NCBI RefSeq assembly: GCF_030376605.1
Contig: NZ_JARRAE010000001.1
Coordinates: forward strand, 62,001 to 126,000
Source of the DNA: Pseudochrobactrum sp. sp1633
GTDB taxonomy: Bacteria > Pseudomonadota > Alphaproteobacteria > Rhizobiales > Rhizobiaceae
Length of the DNA stretch: 64,000 nucleotides
Direction: 5' to 3'
In this document: positions 18,414 through 26,530 of the stretch, piece after piece
Position numbering within the stretch: the first letter of the stretch is position 1
Layout: each line of letters opens with the position of its first letter
The notes under the pieces: generated by a model
What the model was told of the DNA's origin: nothing
Seen by the model: only the letters and a program-made list of their open reading frames with translations
Database searches by the model: none
Position numbers and translations under genes: made by a program

Positions 18414-19640
18414 ATGTCCAGTACACCGCCATCCTCGCCCATTCGTCTCAGTGACCTGCCTCATCCGGTTGTTGCTGGTCTGATTTCCGTGATTGTTAAT
18501 TACGGAGGCACATTTATTCTGGTTTTTCAGGCTGCAAAAATTGCCGGCCTCAGCCCTGAACTCACAGCCTCATGGGTATGGTCTGTTTCCATAGGTGTCG
18601 GGCTGACAGGGCTGTTTCTGAGCTGGCGTACCCGTGAGCCGATCATCACCGCATGGTCAACACCGGCAGCGGCCTTTCTCGTCACTGCGCTGGCAACAAC
18701 ACCTTATGCGGAAGCTGTAGGTGCTTACATTATTTCAGCGCTTGCCTTTGTCGCTCTGGGATTGTCCGGTTATTTTGAGAAGGTGATCCGGTTGATACCG
18801 CCCAGTATCGCTTCCGGCCTGCTGGCTGGTATTCTGCTGCAATTCGGCATCGGCGCTTTTGGCAGCGCGACGATTGATCCGCTGCTGGTTGGCGGGCTGA
18901 TCGTGACTTATGTTTTGCTCAAGCGTTTCACCGCGCGCTATGCAGTTGTGGGCATATTGGTTCTTGGCGTCATCTTTTTGATTGTGCAGGGGCGGGTGGA
19001 TTTATCCAATCTTAGCCTCGCGCTAGCGGCACCGGTATTTACCATGCCGGTCTTCTCGCTGAATGCGCTGCTCAGTGTCGCGCTGCCGCTGTTTCTTATC
19101 ACTCTGACCGGCCAATATATGCCGGGTATGCTGGTGCTACGGAATGACGGTTTTAAAACCAGTGCCAATCCGATTGTGACGGTTACAGGTTTAGGCTCGC
19201 TGATCATGGCGCCATTCGGCTCCCATGCTTTTAACATTGCGGCGATTACAGCGGCTATTGCTACGGGAAAAGAAGCGCATGAAGACCCGCGCAAACGCTG
19301 GATTGCCGGTATTGCTGCGGGTATTTTCTATGTTCTGGTCGGTGTGTTCGGCGTGACTCTTGCCGCTGTCTTCATGGCTTTTCCCGCGACCTTCATCACC
19401 ACGCTGGCGGGGCTTGCCTTGCTTGGCACCATTGGTGGCAGTCTGGCCGGAGCGATGGCCGATGCGAAAACCCGTGAAGCTGCGCTGATAACCTTTCTTG
19501 CCTCGGCAGCGAATATTAATCTGCTGGGTATTGGTGGAGCGTTCTGGGGGCTTGTCATCGGTCTCGTAGCTTATGCCGTATTGAACGGACGTCTGCTGCA
19601 GCGTGAGGCGCTTGTATCAGCTAAAGAAGGAGCAAAGTGA
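18414..19640 (+). CDS. BenE family (benzoate/H+ symporter type) transporter, probably for a B6 vitamer
   Basis: About 408 residues with roughly twelve membrane segments. It opens with LPHPVVAGLISVIVNYGGTFILVFQAA and contains WSTPAAAFLV and PSIASGLLAGILLQFGIGAF. The substrate-site segment is FLITLTGQYMPGMLVLRNDGFKT, and APFGSHAFNIAAITAAIATGKEAHEDP follows. All are typical of BenE proteins, which belong to the NAT/SulP-like 7+7 inverted-repeat transporters. The start is ATG 18414 with AGGAG upstream. The stop overlaps the pdxY start as TGATG. Coupling to pyridoxal kinase and a divergent PLP-binding regulator argue that it imports pyridoxal, pyridoxine or pyridoxamine rather than benzoate. No aromatic catabolism genes are nearby. 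Confidence 0.85.
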   Translation: MSSTPPSSPIRLSDLPHPVVAGLISVIVNYGGTFILVFQAAKIAGLSPELTASWVWSVSIGVGLTGLFLSWRTREPIITAWSTPAAAFLVTALATTPYAEAVGAYIISALAFVALGLSGYFEKVIRLIPPSIASGLLAGILLQFGIGAFGSATIDPLLVGGLIVTYVLLKRFTARYAVVGILVLGVIFLIVQGRVDLSNLSLALAAPVFTMPVFSLNALLSVALPLFLITLTGQYMPGMLVLRNDGFKTSANPIVTVTGLGSLIMAPFGSHAFNIAAITAAIATGKEAHEDPRKRWIAGIAAGIFYVLVGVFGVTLAAVFMAFPATFITTLAGLALLGTIGGSLAGAMADAKTREAALITFLASAANINLLGIGGAFWGLVIGLVAYAVLNGRLLQREALVSAKEGAK

Positions 19641-20485
19641 TGCCGCAATCGCTATCAATGCAAACATCTGTCATTTCCATTCAAAGTCAGGTTGTCTATG
19701 GCCATGTCGGCAACAGCGCCGCAGTGTTGCCGATGCAGGCACGCGGGCTGAATGTTGCGGCTGTTCCCACAACATTGCTTTCCAACCACCCGGGCTATGC
19801 AACAATGCGCGGCCGCGTGCTTGAGCCGGAGCTGGTGAGTGATCTGCTGCGTGGTGTGGAGGAGCGGGGGCTGATTGAAACCAGCCGCTATATCGTCTCC
19901 GGTTATCTCGGATCGCGTGCCAATGGTGAGGTTGTTGCGGATTTCGTTAAACGGGCGCGAAAGATAAATCCGGAAATCACCTATATTTGCGATCCGGTGA
20001 TGGGTGATACCGGATTGGGTGTTTTTGTTGCTGATCCGGTGGTCGAGTGCATTATTAATCAGCTTGTGCCGCTTGCCGATCTCTTAACGCCCAATCAGTT
20101 TGAGGTCGGGCTGATTACGAAGAGCGAGCCGACATCTTTTGCAGTGATGGAAGAAAAAGTGCGGCAGATACAGGTGTTTAATAATGCGCGTGTGGTGGCA
20201 ACAGGATGCGTTTTTCCTGATACGCCCTATGGTTCTCTGGAAAATGTTGTTTTTGAAGGCGCATTACAGACAAGACTGACATCGCCGCGCGTGCCGGTTG
20301 TACCGGTGGGGACGGGGGATCTCTTCACCGGACTTCTCACCGCTGATCTTGTGCATGGCTGTTCTTTAACGGATGCCGCGCGCAATGCTGCGGCCACAGT
20401 GCTCAGGGTTGTCGGGCGAATGGCCGCGCACGGAGAGCAGGAAATGCAGTTGGGTAGTGCAATTGATGCGCTGCTGTCTGATTAA
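19640..20485 (+). CDS. pdxY: Pyridoxal kinase PdxY
   Basis: 281-residue ribokinase-fold kinase that phosphorylates pyridoxal to PLP with ATP in the salvage pathway. Family marks are VISIQSQVVYGHVGNSAAVLPMQ at the N-terminus (substrate site), YICDPVMGDTGLGVFV, LADLLTPNQFEVGLI and the catalytic VPVGTGDLFTGLLTADL (anion hole and Asp in GTGD). The ATG at 19640 overlaps the transporter stop by one base, and AAGGAG (19626-19631) serves it. It is translationally coupled to the BenE-type gene. A 12-pair hairpin ends the operon. Confidence 0.93.
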   Translation: MPQSLSMQTSVISIQSQVVYGHVGNSAAVLPMQARGLNVAAVPTTLLSNHPGYATMRGRVLEPELVSDLLRGVEERGLIETSRYIVSGYLGSRANGEVVADFVKRARKINPEITYICDPVMGDTGLGVFVADPVVECIINQLVPLADLLTPNQFEVGLITKSEPTSFAVMEEKVRQIQVFNNARVVATGCVFPDTPYGSLENVVFEGALQTRLTSPRVPVVPVGTGDLFTGLLTADLVHGCSLTDAARNAAATVLRVVGRMAAHGEQEMQLGSAIDALLSD

Positions 20486-20498
20486 CCGACATAATATT

Positions 20499-20531
20499 AT
20501 GGCCGCATCACTTTCTCAATGATGCGGCCAT
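20499..20531. terminator. Terminator between convergent pdxY and map
   Basis: Perfect 12-pair stem (ATGGCCGCATCA / TGATGCGGCCAT) with a nine-base loop. T-rich but interrupted tails follow on both strands, so it probably serves both genes. Confidence 0.8.
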
Positions 20532-20535
20532 TCTG

Positions 20536-21363
20536 TTATTTTGAAGTCGTTGTGTAGAAAATATCTTTCGGCGACAGCGTGAAAATCTCACAGCCGTCTT
20601 TGGTAACGCCGATCGTGTGTTCATATTGGGCCGTCAGCGAACGGTCACGGGTAACAGCCGTCCAGCCGTCTTTGAGCACTTTCACATCCGGTTTGCCGAG
20701 ATTAATCATCGGCTCAATGGTGAAGATCATGCCTTCGCGGATTTCTACGCCATCATTCGCTTTACCGTAGTGCAGAATATTCGGTGCATCATGAAACAGC
20801 TGTCCCACACCGTGGCCACAGAAATCGCGCACAGCTGAACAGCGTTCCGCTTCCACATAGGCCTGAATAGCGGCACCGATCGCACCGGTTTTGGCGCCCG
20901 GTTTGACCGCTGCAATACCGCGCAGCAGGCTCTCATAAGTCACTTCCATCAGTCGCTCGGCGGCGCGCTTGATCTGACCTACCGCATACATGCGGCTTGA
21001 ATCGCCATACCAGCCGTCTTGCAGAAAGGTGATGTCGATATTGACGATATCACCTTCGCGCAGTGGTTTGTCATCGGGAATACCGTGACAGACCACATGG
21101 TTGATCGATGTGCAGGAGCTCTTGGTATAACCACGATAGTTCAGTGTGGCTGGGACAACACCGCGATCCGCACCGAACTCAAACACAAAACGATCAATCT
21201 CATTGGTCGTGACGCCTGGTTTGACAATATCATTTAAGGCATCAAGGCATTCTGCAGTGATTGCGCAAATTTTGCGCATCGCAGCAAAACCTTCAGGGCC
21301 ATAGAGTTTGATCTGGCCGGTATATTTAAGCGGTGCGCTTTCTGCGCTGACGTAACTTACCAT
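20536..21363 (-). CDS. map: Methionine aminopeptidase, type I
   Basis: 275 residues. It removes the N-terminal Met of nascent proteins at the ribosome. The five metal ligands are visible in order: Asp in VNIDITFLQDGWYGDSSRM (two Asp), His in FCGHGVGQLFHD, Glu in FTIEPMINLG and Glu in YEHTIGVT (residues about 107-245). HGIPDD and NHVVCHG flank the substrate pocket. It is the type I short form, with a 20-residue N-terminal extension usual in rhizobia. sfsA lies 90 bases upstream on the same strand, and the two may be co-transcribed. Confidence 0.95.
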   Translation of the reverse strand: MVSYVSAESAPLKYTGQIKLYGPEGFAAMRKICAITAECLDALNDIVKPGVTTNEIDRFVFEFGADRGVVPATLNYRGYTKSSCTSINHVVCHGIPDDKPLREGDIVNIDITFLQDGWYGDSSRMYAVGQIKRAAERLMEVTYESLLRGIAAVKPGAKTGAIGAAIQAYVEAERCSAVRDFCGHGVGQLFHDAPNILHYGKANDGVEIREGMIFTIEPMINLGKPDVKVLKDGWTAVTRDRSLTAQYEHTIGVTKDGCEIFTLSPKDIFYTTTSK

Positions 21364-21453
21364 CGGATAATCCGTATTTTAATTTGTTAGAGCCAGCGCT
21401 CACGCTGTGCCGGACGTGTCTGCCTTTGCAATATTTCATGCGGCAGTGAGATT

Positions 21454-22158
21454 TTATGCAGTCAATACAGGAACCGTCTGATCTGCGGTAATTGATTCAG
21501 GACTTATGTGGCACCGAATTGCATAGGCCTCAACCCCATGCTGCCGTGCTTTTGCAAATGCCGCAGAGTAAACAGGATCAAGATCGCCACATATGGACAG
21601 GGAATCGCAATCCTGACGCTGAATAACGAAAACCATAACACCGCGATGACCGGCTTTGACCATATCGCCAAGTTCGGCAAGATGCTTCGCGCCGCGGGCT
21701 GTTACGCTATCGGGAAACTCTGCAAGTTGTCCTGTTCGTCTGAAATGCACATTCTTGACCTCTACATAGGTTTGCTGCCCCGTTTCGCCAAGGAGCAAAA
21801 GATCAATACGTGAGTTCTGCCCGTATTTTTGCTCACGTTTGAGAGTGGTGAAACCTGATAATTGCGGAATCATTCCTGACAGAATCGCTTCTTCAGCAAT
21901 TTTGTTCGGCAGACCGGTGTTGATGCCGACGAGAGTATTGTCAGCGCGCACAATTTGCAGTGTATGCGCATATTTGCGCGTAGGGCTGTCAGAGATGCTG
22001 AGCCAGACTTCAGAATCAGGAGCAGTCAATCCGCGCATCGAGCCGGTATTGGGAACGGATGCGGTGATGAACGCGCCGTCATCCAGCCTGATGTCTGCAA
22101 GAAAGCGTTTGTAACGCTGCAACAGAGTGCCGCGAATAAGGGGAGAAGGAAAAAGCAT
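21454..22158 (-). CDS. sfsA: SfsA family protein (sugar fermentation stimulation, nuclease-like fold)
   Basis: 234 residues with the SfsA pattern: [22 protein letters not shown], then [10 protein letters not shown] (OB-like N-terminal domain), and a PD-(D/E)XK-like C-terminal domain with SRIDLLLLG and YVEVKNVHF (catalytic Asp...Glu-x-Lys). [13 protein letters not shown] ends the conserved core. E. coli SfsA binds DNA and affects maltose metabolism, but the nuclease-type residues leave its biochemical role open. It is next to map as in many alphaproteobacteria. Confidence 0.93.
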   Translation of the reverse strand: MLFPSPLIRGTLLQRYKRFLADIRLDDGAFITASVPNTGSMRGLTAPDSEVWLSISDSPTRKYAHTLQIVRADNTLVGINTGLPNKIAEEAILSGMIPQLSGFTTLKREQKYGQNSRIDLLLLGETGQQTYVEVKNVHFRRTGQLAEFPDSVTARGAKHLAELGDMVKAGHRGVMVFVIQRQDCDSLSICGDLDPVYSAAFAKARQHGVEAYAIRCHISPESITADQTVPVLTA

Positions 22159-22250
22159 AATTCTGCTTAAAGCAAAGTGCCGGTGTTTACAAAACAGAAT
22201 TAAGAAGAGGGAAATTTAATACCGGTTCTGCAAATGTTGCAGAGAAGAAG

Positions 22251-22325
22251 TGGTACGCCCAAGGGGAATCGAACCCCTGTCTGCGCCGTGAAAGGGCGCT
22301 GTCCTAACCGCTAGACGATGGGCGC
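22251..22325 (-). tRNA. tRNA-Glu (TTC), copy 1
   Basis: 75 bases including encoded CCA. On the minus strand it begins GCGCCCATCG, has anticodon loop CTTTCAC (anticodon TTC), T-loop GGTTCGATTCC, and a G1-U72 acceptor pair. The body is identical to the second copy 262 bases away. Confidence 0.95.
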
Positions 22326-22587
22326 CTGCCGGTGAGCGCTGTATAGCTAAGCTGTATCGGATGCGCAAGAGGAAAAATTCAAAAAATCATAAAATACGTG
22401 AAAAAAATCTGAGGCTTATGAAAATGCACTTATTGCGCCGCGATTCGAAACCGGCGTGTCTTTAACGATAAAACATCAGAGCAAAGCAGCTGAAAAACAG
22501 ACTGATTTTGTTTTGACTATATGGCTTTCAGAGAGGGAAAATTTGATCGTTACAACCGATCCGCTATCTTCTTTTATGCTGAGAAGA

Positions 22588-22662
22588 TGGTACGCCCAAG
22601 GGGAATCGAACCCCTGTCTGCGCCGTGAAAGGGCGCTGTCCTAACCGCTAGACGATGGGCGC
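22588..22662 (-). tRNA. tRNA-Glu (TTC), copy 2
   Basis: Identical in sequence to the tRNA-Glu at 22251-22325, with CCA encoded. The immediate 5' and 3' flanks (GAGAAGA..., GCCTGCYGGTGA...) also match partly, so this is a recent tandem duplication or gene conversion. It lies upstream of copy 1 in the direction of transcription. Confidence 0.95.
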
Positions 22663-22988
22663 CTGCTGGTGATCCGGCTTATAGCGGCATGATATTTATC
22701 GTGCAAGTGGGTAAAATACGAAAATCGTAAAAAATGCAGATTTTTTTCATCCGGCAGCGTTTTGGCTGTGAATAAATAAGGGGCTGGGTAGAAATCTGCG
22801 TTTGAAATGAGAGGTTTAGGGCGCCTTGCAGTCCTGCGTGCCCCAAATAATCTGCTTCTTCGTGCGGGATTTTAGATTTTTGCCGCTCTGCGGATGCTGA
22901 ATCAGGTGATTGGGCTGTGAAATAAAATCAGGCAGGAATCAGAAAACCTGATTCCTGCCTGTCTAGAATGATTTGCATGATAATTTTT
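22663..22988. other. Intergenic region between tRNA-Glu and the M15 peptidase gene
   Basis: No gene found. The region should contain the promoter of the tRNA-Glu pair at its left end, and it holds the terminator of the M15 peptidase gene at 22923-22960. Confidence 0.5.
22923..22960 (-). terminator. Terminator of the M15 peptidase lipoprotein gene
   Basis: Perfect 13-pair stem (AGGCAGGAATCAG / CTGATTCCTGCCT) with loop AAAAC. On the minus strand it runs into GATTTTATT. Confidence 0.9.
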
Positions 22989-24194
22989 TTAACCGCGACG
23001 ACAGCGCCAGTTCCAGTCGCGCTCCGGTCCCACATCAATATGCACTGATTCCGTATGACAATAGGTGCCTACACCACCGCGCGCAGGCCATGCGCGTACC
23101 TGACGGGCGATTTCCCATTTGGATACGCCGGGGATTTGCAGATCGGCCGCAGAGCACGACATGTGCAGGGAGCGTTTTGCACCGCTGACGGAGCGGTTGT
23201 GTGCCGGGCTGCGATAACCGGATGTGATGACAACCGGTTTACGATAATGACTTTCAAGACGCTTGATCATTGAGACCAGTTGCGGCTTGAGGCAGGAGAC
23301 CTGCACTTTGTCGTGTTGGGTGCGCAGACCATTCGGAGCCAGACGCGCCATACCGCCTGCCGAGGCTAATGTTACAGGTGCGCTGAAATCATCTTCATCA
23401 AGATCAATGTCGCTCTCGTCAAAGACTTTATTACTATGGCGGATTTCAACACCGCCATTGGCGCGCACACCCGGCAAAGTATAATTATAGGCGCTGGTAT
23501 TCTTCGGCGCAGCAGATGCGGTTACAGTTGCTTCAAGCTTGCCGCTGCCACGAACGCTGTTTTTGCCTGAGGAGAACAAACGTGCCGCAGCGCCTGCGCT
23601 TTGGCTGGTGCGGTCTGTTTGGGGGGCGGCAACCGGCGGAACTGCTCTGGCTGTGGATTCTGCTTTGGCAGCTTCAGCTTGCGCTGCGTTTTCCTGCTGC
23701 TTTGGCTGGCTTGTTGCGGTTGTTTCCGGCTGCGGAATGGCTGCCAGTGCGGCAGTTGGCTTGCTGCGGGTGCCGAATAATGCAGCAAGCGTGCTCGGCT
23801 GCTCGGCCGCAGGTGTCGTATCTGTTGTCTGCAGAGCCTGATTGGTGGCGGTTGCGATTGCGGTTTCTGCCGACGCGACCTGCACAGGTTTTTCAGGTTG
23901 TGCTTCTGGCGCTGTCAGCTTTGCAGCTTCCGCGAGAGTGGCTGCGGATGCTGTTGCCGGAGTAGTGCCGCCAGTTTTCTGGTCTGATGCTGCAGCGGCT
24001 TGCGCTGTTGCCGGTGTGTTTTCTTTCGATGCTTCACCGGTTTTATTGCCCGCGAGAGTGGTGTCACTGGCGACGCTCTCCAGCAGTGAAGTGCCTGACG
24101 TCGTGCAGCCACTGATGCCGAGAGCGAGAATGATTGCTGAGCCGCAGAAAAGCTGAGCGTTTTTTTCTCGTATACGTTTTATCGTATCGAACAA
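22989..24194 (-). CDS. Lipoprotein with C-terminal peptidase M15A domain
   Basis: 401 residues. The N-terminus has a lipobox LGISGC (Cys near residue 30), so it should be membrane-anchored. Residues about 35-280 are low-complexity (Ala, Thr, Gln, Pro, Lys) and probably a periplasmic spacer. The C-terminal domain (about 290-401) is M15A type: LVSMIKRLESHYRKPVVITSGYRSPAHN, the zinc motif in SLHMSCSAADLQI (His...Asp), and HIDVGPERDWNWRCRR (second His). Relatives are D,D-carboxypeptidases or murein endopeptidases, so a role in peptidoglycan trimming is likely. Two Cys in the catalytic part (SCLKP, MSCS) plus YCHTE and WRCRR may form disulfides. Confidence 0.85.
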   Translation of the reverse strand: MFDTIKRIREKNAQLFCGSAIILALGISGCTTSGTSLLESVASDTTLAGNKTGEASKENTPATAQAAAASDQKTGGTTPATASAATLAEAAKLTAPEAQPEKPVQVASAETAIATATNQALQTTDTTPAAEQPSTLAALFGTRSKPTAALAAIPQPETTATSQPKQQENAAQAEAAKAESTARAVPPVAAPQTDRTSQSAGAAARLFSSGKNSVRGSGKLEATVTASAAPKNTSAYNYTLPGVRANGGVEIRHSNKVFDESDIDLDEDDFSAPVTLASAGGMARLAPNGLRTQHDKVQVSCLKPQLVSMIKRLESHYRKPVVITSGYRSPAHNRSVSGAKRSLHMSCSAADLQIPGVSKWEIARQVRAWPARGGVGTYCHTESVHIDVGPERDWNWRCRRG

Positions 24195-24593
24195 AGCGAC
24201 CTCTTATAATGCTGCGACATGTCGGAGTGTACCTTCAGAAACAATGCACAATTTATATTGTTTCCTGTACGACTGCCGGCGCAAGGGCTGTGAAATAAGG
24301 CTCCGCTTGCGCAAAATTCAAATGTTACTATAGGCGAAATGGCCGGAAATGGCAGATTTCGTCAGGAAAAAATTGTTAATTCTTTATTAAATAGGGTGCA
24401 AGTTACACGCTGTAACAATTCATTTCAATGTTGTAACAAGCGTTATGCCATGTGCATGAGATAAAGAATAACGGATAGACACAAATAACAGCGATTTTCC
24501 TGCGGGAATTTACAGCTTCCTGTTGCGAAATGCAGCTATACGTTTATTGTCCGCATATTCGGCCTAGGTCATGAAATGCAGGGAACTTCTTTG
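24195..24593. other. Divergent promoter region between two lipoprotein genes
   Basis: No ORF with a convincing ribosome site. The middle part (24360-24500) is AT-rich and must carry the promoters of the M15 lipoprotein gene (leftward) and the small lipoprotein gene (rightward). I could not assign -35/-10 boxes with confidence. Confidence 0.4.
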
Positions 24594-24938
24594 ATGAGCG
24601 CACAACAGAATACTCACTTCGCAACACTGCGTTTTGCATTGCTTGCCGTGGCTGCTGTGACGCTTGCGGCCTGCACAAGCGGACCATCTGCCGGTGTGCC
24701 TCAGGAAGGCGCGCTGCGCACGGGGACTTATCCGACTTTCGGTGTGATGCCGCGCGGTGAAACCAAGCAGCTGAGCTTTGAGGAAAAGGATCAGATTGCC
24801 GGTAACCTCAAAAGCGCAAAAGCACGGCAGGGAGCAGTTGGTGCCGCCGGATCAAGCCGCGCTGAGATTGAAGCGCGTAAACGTCAGTTGCAGGCCGAGA
24901 CCGATGCAACGTTGAAGGCTATTGAAACCGGGCAATAA
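24594..24938 (+). CDS. Small lipoprotein, unknown function
   Basis: 114 residues from ATG 24594, with AGGGA nine bases before. Lipobox VTLAAC gives a lipidated Cys near residue 27. The mature part contains RTGTYPTFGVMPRGETKQLSFEEKDQIAGNLKSA, then a charged helix (SRAEIEARKRQLQAETDATLKAIE) likely to form a coiled coil. Similar small lipoproteins are frequent in rhizobia without an assigned function. It has no operon partner. Confidence 0.75.
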   Translation: MSAQQNTHFATLRFALLAVAAVTLAACTSGPSAGVPQEGALRTGTYPTFGVMPRGETKQLSFEEKDQIAGNLKSAKARQGAVGAAGSSRAEIEARKRQLQAETDATLKAIETGQ

Positions 24939-25082
24939 CCGGAAACCGAATATTAGCCGTCTGACCGGCGGCTCTGCGCTATAATTTATTCGCATTTTAA
25001 ATTTACGGATCGGGGTGCCTTCGGGCGCTCTGGTATTGAGCCGCACCGGCTCAAACTTTAGAAACAGAACAGTTTCAGAAAA

Positions 25083-25140
25083 ACGGGTGTTACCTGTGCG
25101 GGAAATGGTTCATTGAACTATTTCTTATCCCGCTTCGATT
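25083..25140. repeat. Intergenic palindromic repeat fragment
   Basis: The segment from GGGAAATGGTTC to CTTATCCCGCTTCGATT matches, with changes, the insert in the mosaic at 36957-37010 (GGGAAATCAGTTC ... CTTATCCTGCTTCGATT). Both fold on themselves as an imperfect inverted repeat (TTC...GAA core). It is a dispersed element of rhizobial type. Confidence 0.6.
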
Positions 25141-25231
25141 TCCCTGAAGCTGAGCTGATATAAAAAGCAGTTTTCTGATCTCAGGAAATATGAAAATTGC
25201 TCTGCAACATTTAATCAAACGGAAGAAAGAT

Positions 25232-26425
25232 ATGTCGGAAGAATTCCATAAAATCCGCCGCCTGCCACCTTATGTCTTCGAACAGGTTAATCGCCTGAAG
25301 GCGAGTGCGCGAGCGGCCGGAGCCGACATTATTGATCTTGGCATGGGTAATCCTGATCTGCCGACCCCGCAGAGCATTATCGACAAGCTGTGCGAAGCTG
25401 TGCAGGATCCGCGCTCGCACCGCTATTCCTCGTCCAAGGGTATTCCGGGTTTGCGCAAGGCGCAGGCTAATTATTATGCACGCCGTTTTGGCGTGAAGCT
25501 CAATCCGGATACCCAAGTGGTAGCAACCCTCGGCTCCAAGGAAGGCTTCGCCAATATGGCGCAGGCAATTACTGCGCCGGGCGATGTTATTCTTTGTCCT
25601 GATCCGACCTATCCGATTCATACATTCGGCTTTGTCATGTCCGGCGGTGTTATCCGCTCAATCAGCGCTGCGCCTGATGATGATTTCATTACGGCGCTGG
25701 AGCGCGGGGTCAAACACTCTATTCCAAGCCCGATTGCGCTGATTCTGAACTTTCCGTCCAATCCGACGGCACATGTGGCGACACTCGACTTCTATAAGGA
25801 AGTTGTGGCCTTCGCCCGCAAGCACAATATTATCATCCTGTCAGATCTGGCCTATTCGGAAATCTATTTCGATGAAAACAATCCGCCGCCATCCGTTTTG
25901 CAGGTTGAAGGCGCTATGGATGTCGCCGTTGAATTTACGTCTATGTCGAAGTCTTTCTCTATGGCAGGCTGGCGTATGGGCTTTGCGGTCGGCAATGAAA
26001 AGCTGATTGCGGCGCTCACAAGGGTGAAGTCCTATCTGGATTACGGTGCTTTCACGCCGATTCAGGTGGCCGCAACGGCAGCACTGAATGGTGATGGCAG
26101 CGACATTGAATATGTGCGCAATGTTTACAAAACACGGCGTGATGTGTTGGTTGAAAGTTTTGGCCGCGCAGGCTGGACTATTCCGGCGCCTGCGGCGACA
26201 ATGTTTGCGTGGGTTCATATCCCTGAGCGCTACCGCGCAATGGGCTCATTGAATTTTTCCAAGTTGCTGATCGAAAAAGCGGATGTAGCTGTTGCGCCCG
26301 GCCTTGGTTTCGGTGAACATGGGGATGAGTTTGTGCGTATTGCACTGGTGGAGAACGAACATCGTATTCGTCAGGCTGCACGTAATATCAAACGCTTTCT
26401 GGGGAATGCTGACGGAGCTGCCTGA
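25232..26425 (+). CDS. PLP-dependent aminotransferase (AlaC/LL-DAP aminotransferase-like)
   Basis: 397-residue fold-type I aminotransferase from ATG 25232, with GGAAG upstream. Class I marks are IDLGMGNPDLPTPQ, SSSKGIPGLRKA, ATLGSKEGFANMAQA, PDPTYPIHTFGFV, NFPSNPTAHVA, LSDLAYSEIYFD, and the PLP Schiff-base Lys in SMSKSFSMAGWRMGF near residue 240. It closely precedes hom (105 bases), a conserved pair in rhizobia. The enzyme is probably an alanine/glutamate aminotransferase or one of aspartate-family metabolism. Annotated relatives range from AlaC to LL-diaminopimelate aminotransferase, and I cannot decide between them. Confidence 0.9.
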   Translation: MSEEFHKIRRLPPYVFEQVNRLKASARAAGADIIDLGMGNPDLPTPQSIIDKLCEAVQDPRSHRYSSSKGIPGLRKAQANYYARRFGVKLNPDTQVVATLGSKEGFANMAQAITAPGDVILCPDPTYPIHTFGFVMSGGVIRSISAAPDDDFITALERGVKHSIPSPIALILNFPSNPTAHVATLDFYKEVVAFARKHNIIILSDLAYSEIYFDENNPPPSVLQVEGAMDVAVEFTSMSKSFSMAGWRMGFAVGNEKLIAALTRVKSYLDYGAFTPIQVAATAALNGDGSDIEYVRNVYKTRRDVLVESFGRAGWTIPAPAATMFAWVHIPERYRAMGSLNFSKLLIEKADVAVAPGLGFGEHGDEFVRIALVENEHRIRQAARNIKRFLGNADGAA

Positions 26426-26530
26426 TAAAAGGGCGGCTTCAGGGGATTGTCCTGAGCCAAGCGAATAAAGTGAGGCGGGAGCATACAGTTTCCGCCCGTT
26501 GAATTAAGTATATATTGCTGAGGCACGATA

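Noticed and set aside
18414-19640. Calling the BenE-type gene a benzoate transporter
   Set aside because: No ben/cat genes nearby; the operon partner is pyridoxal kinase and the regulator binds PLP.
22456-22644. A 62-codon frame running into the second tRNA-Glu gene
   Set aside because: It overlaps the tRNA body on the other strand and has no ribosome-binding site.
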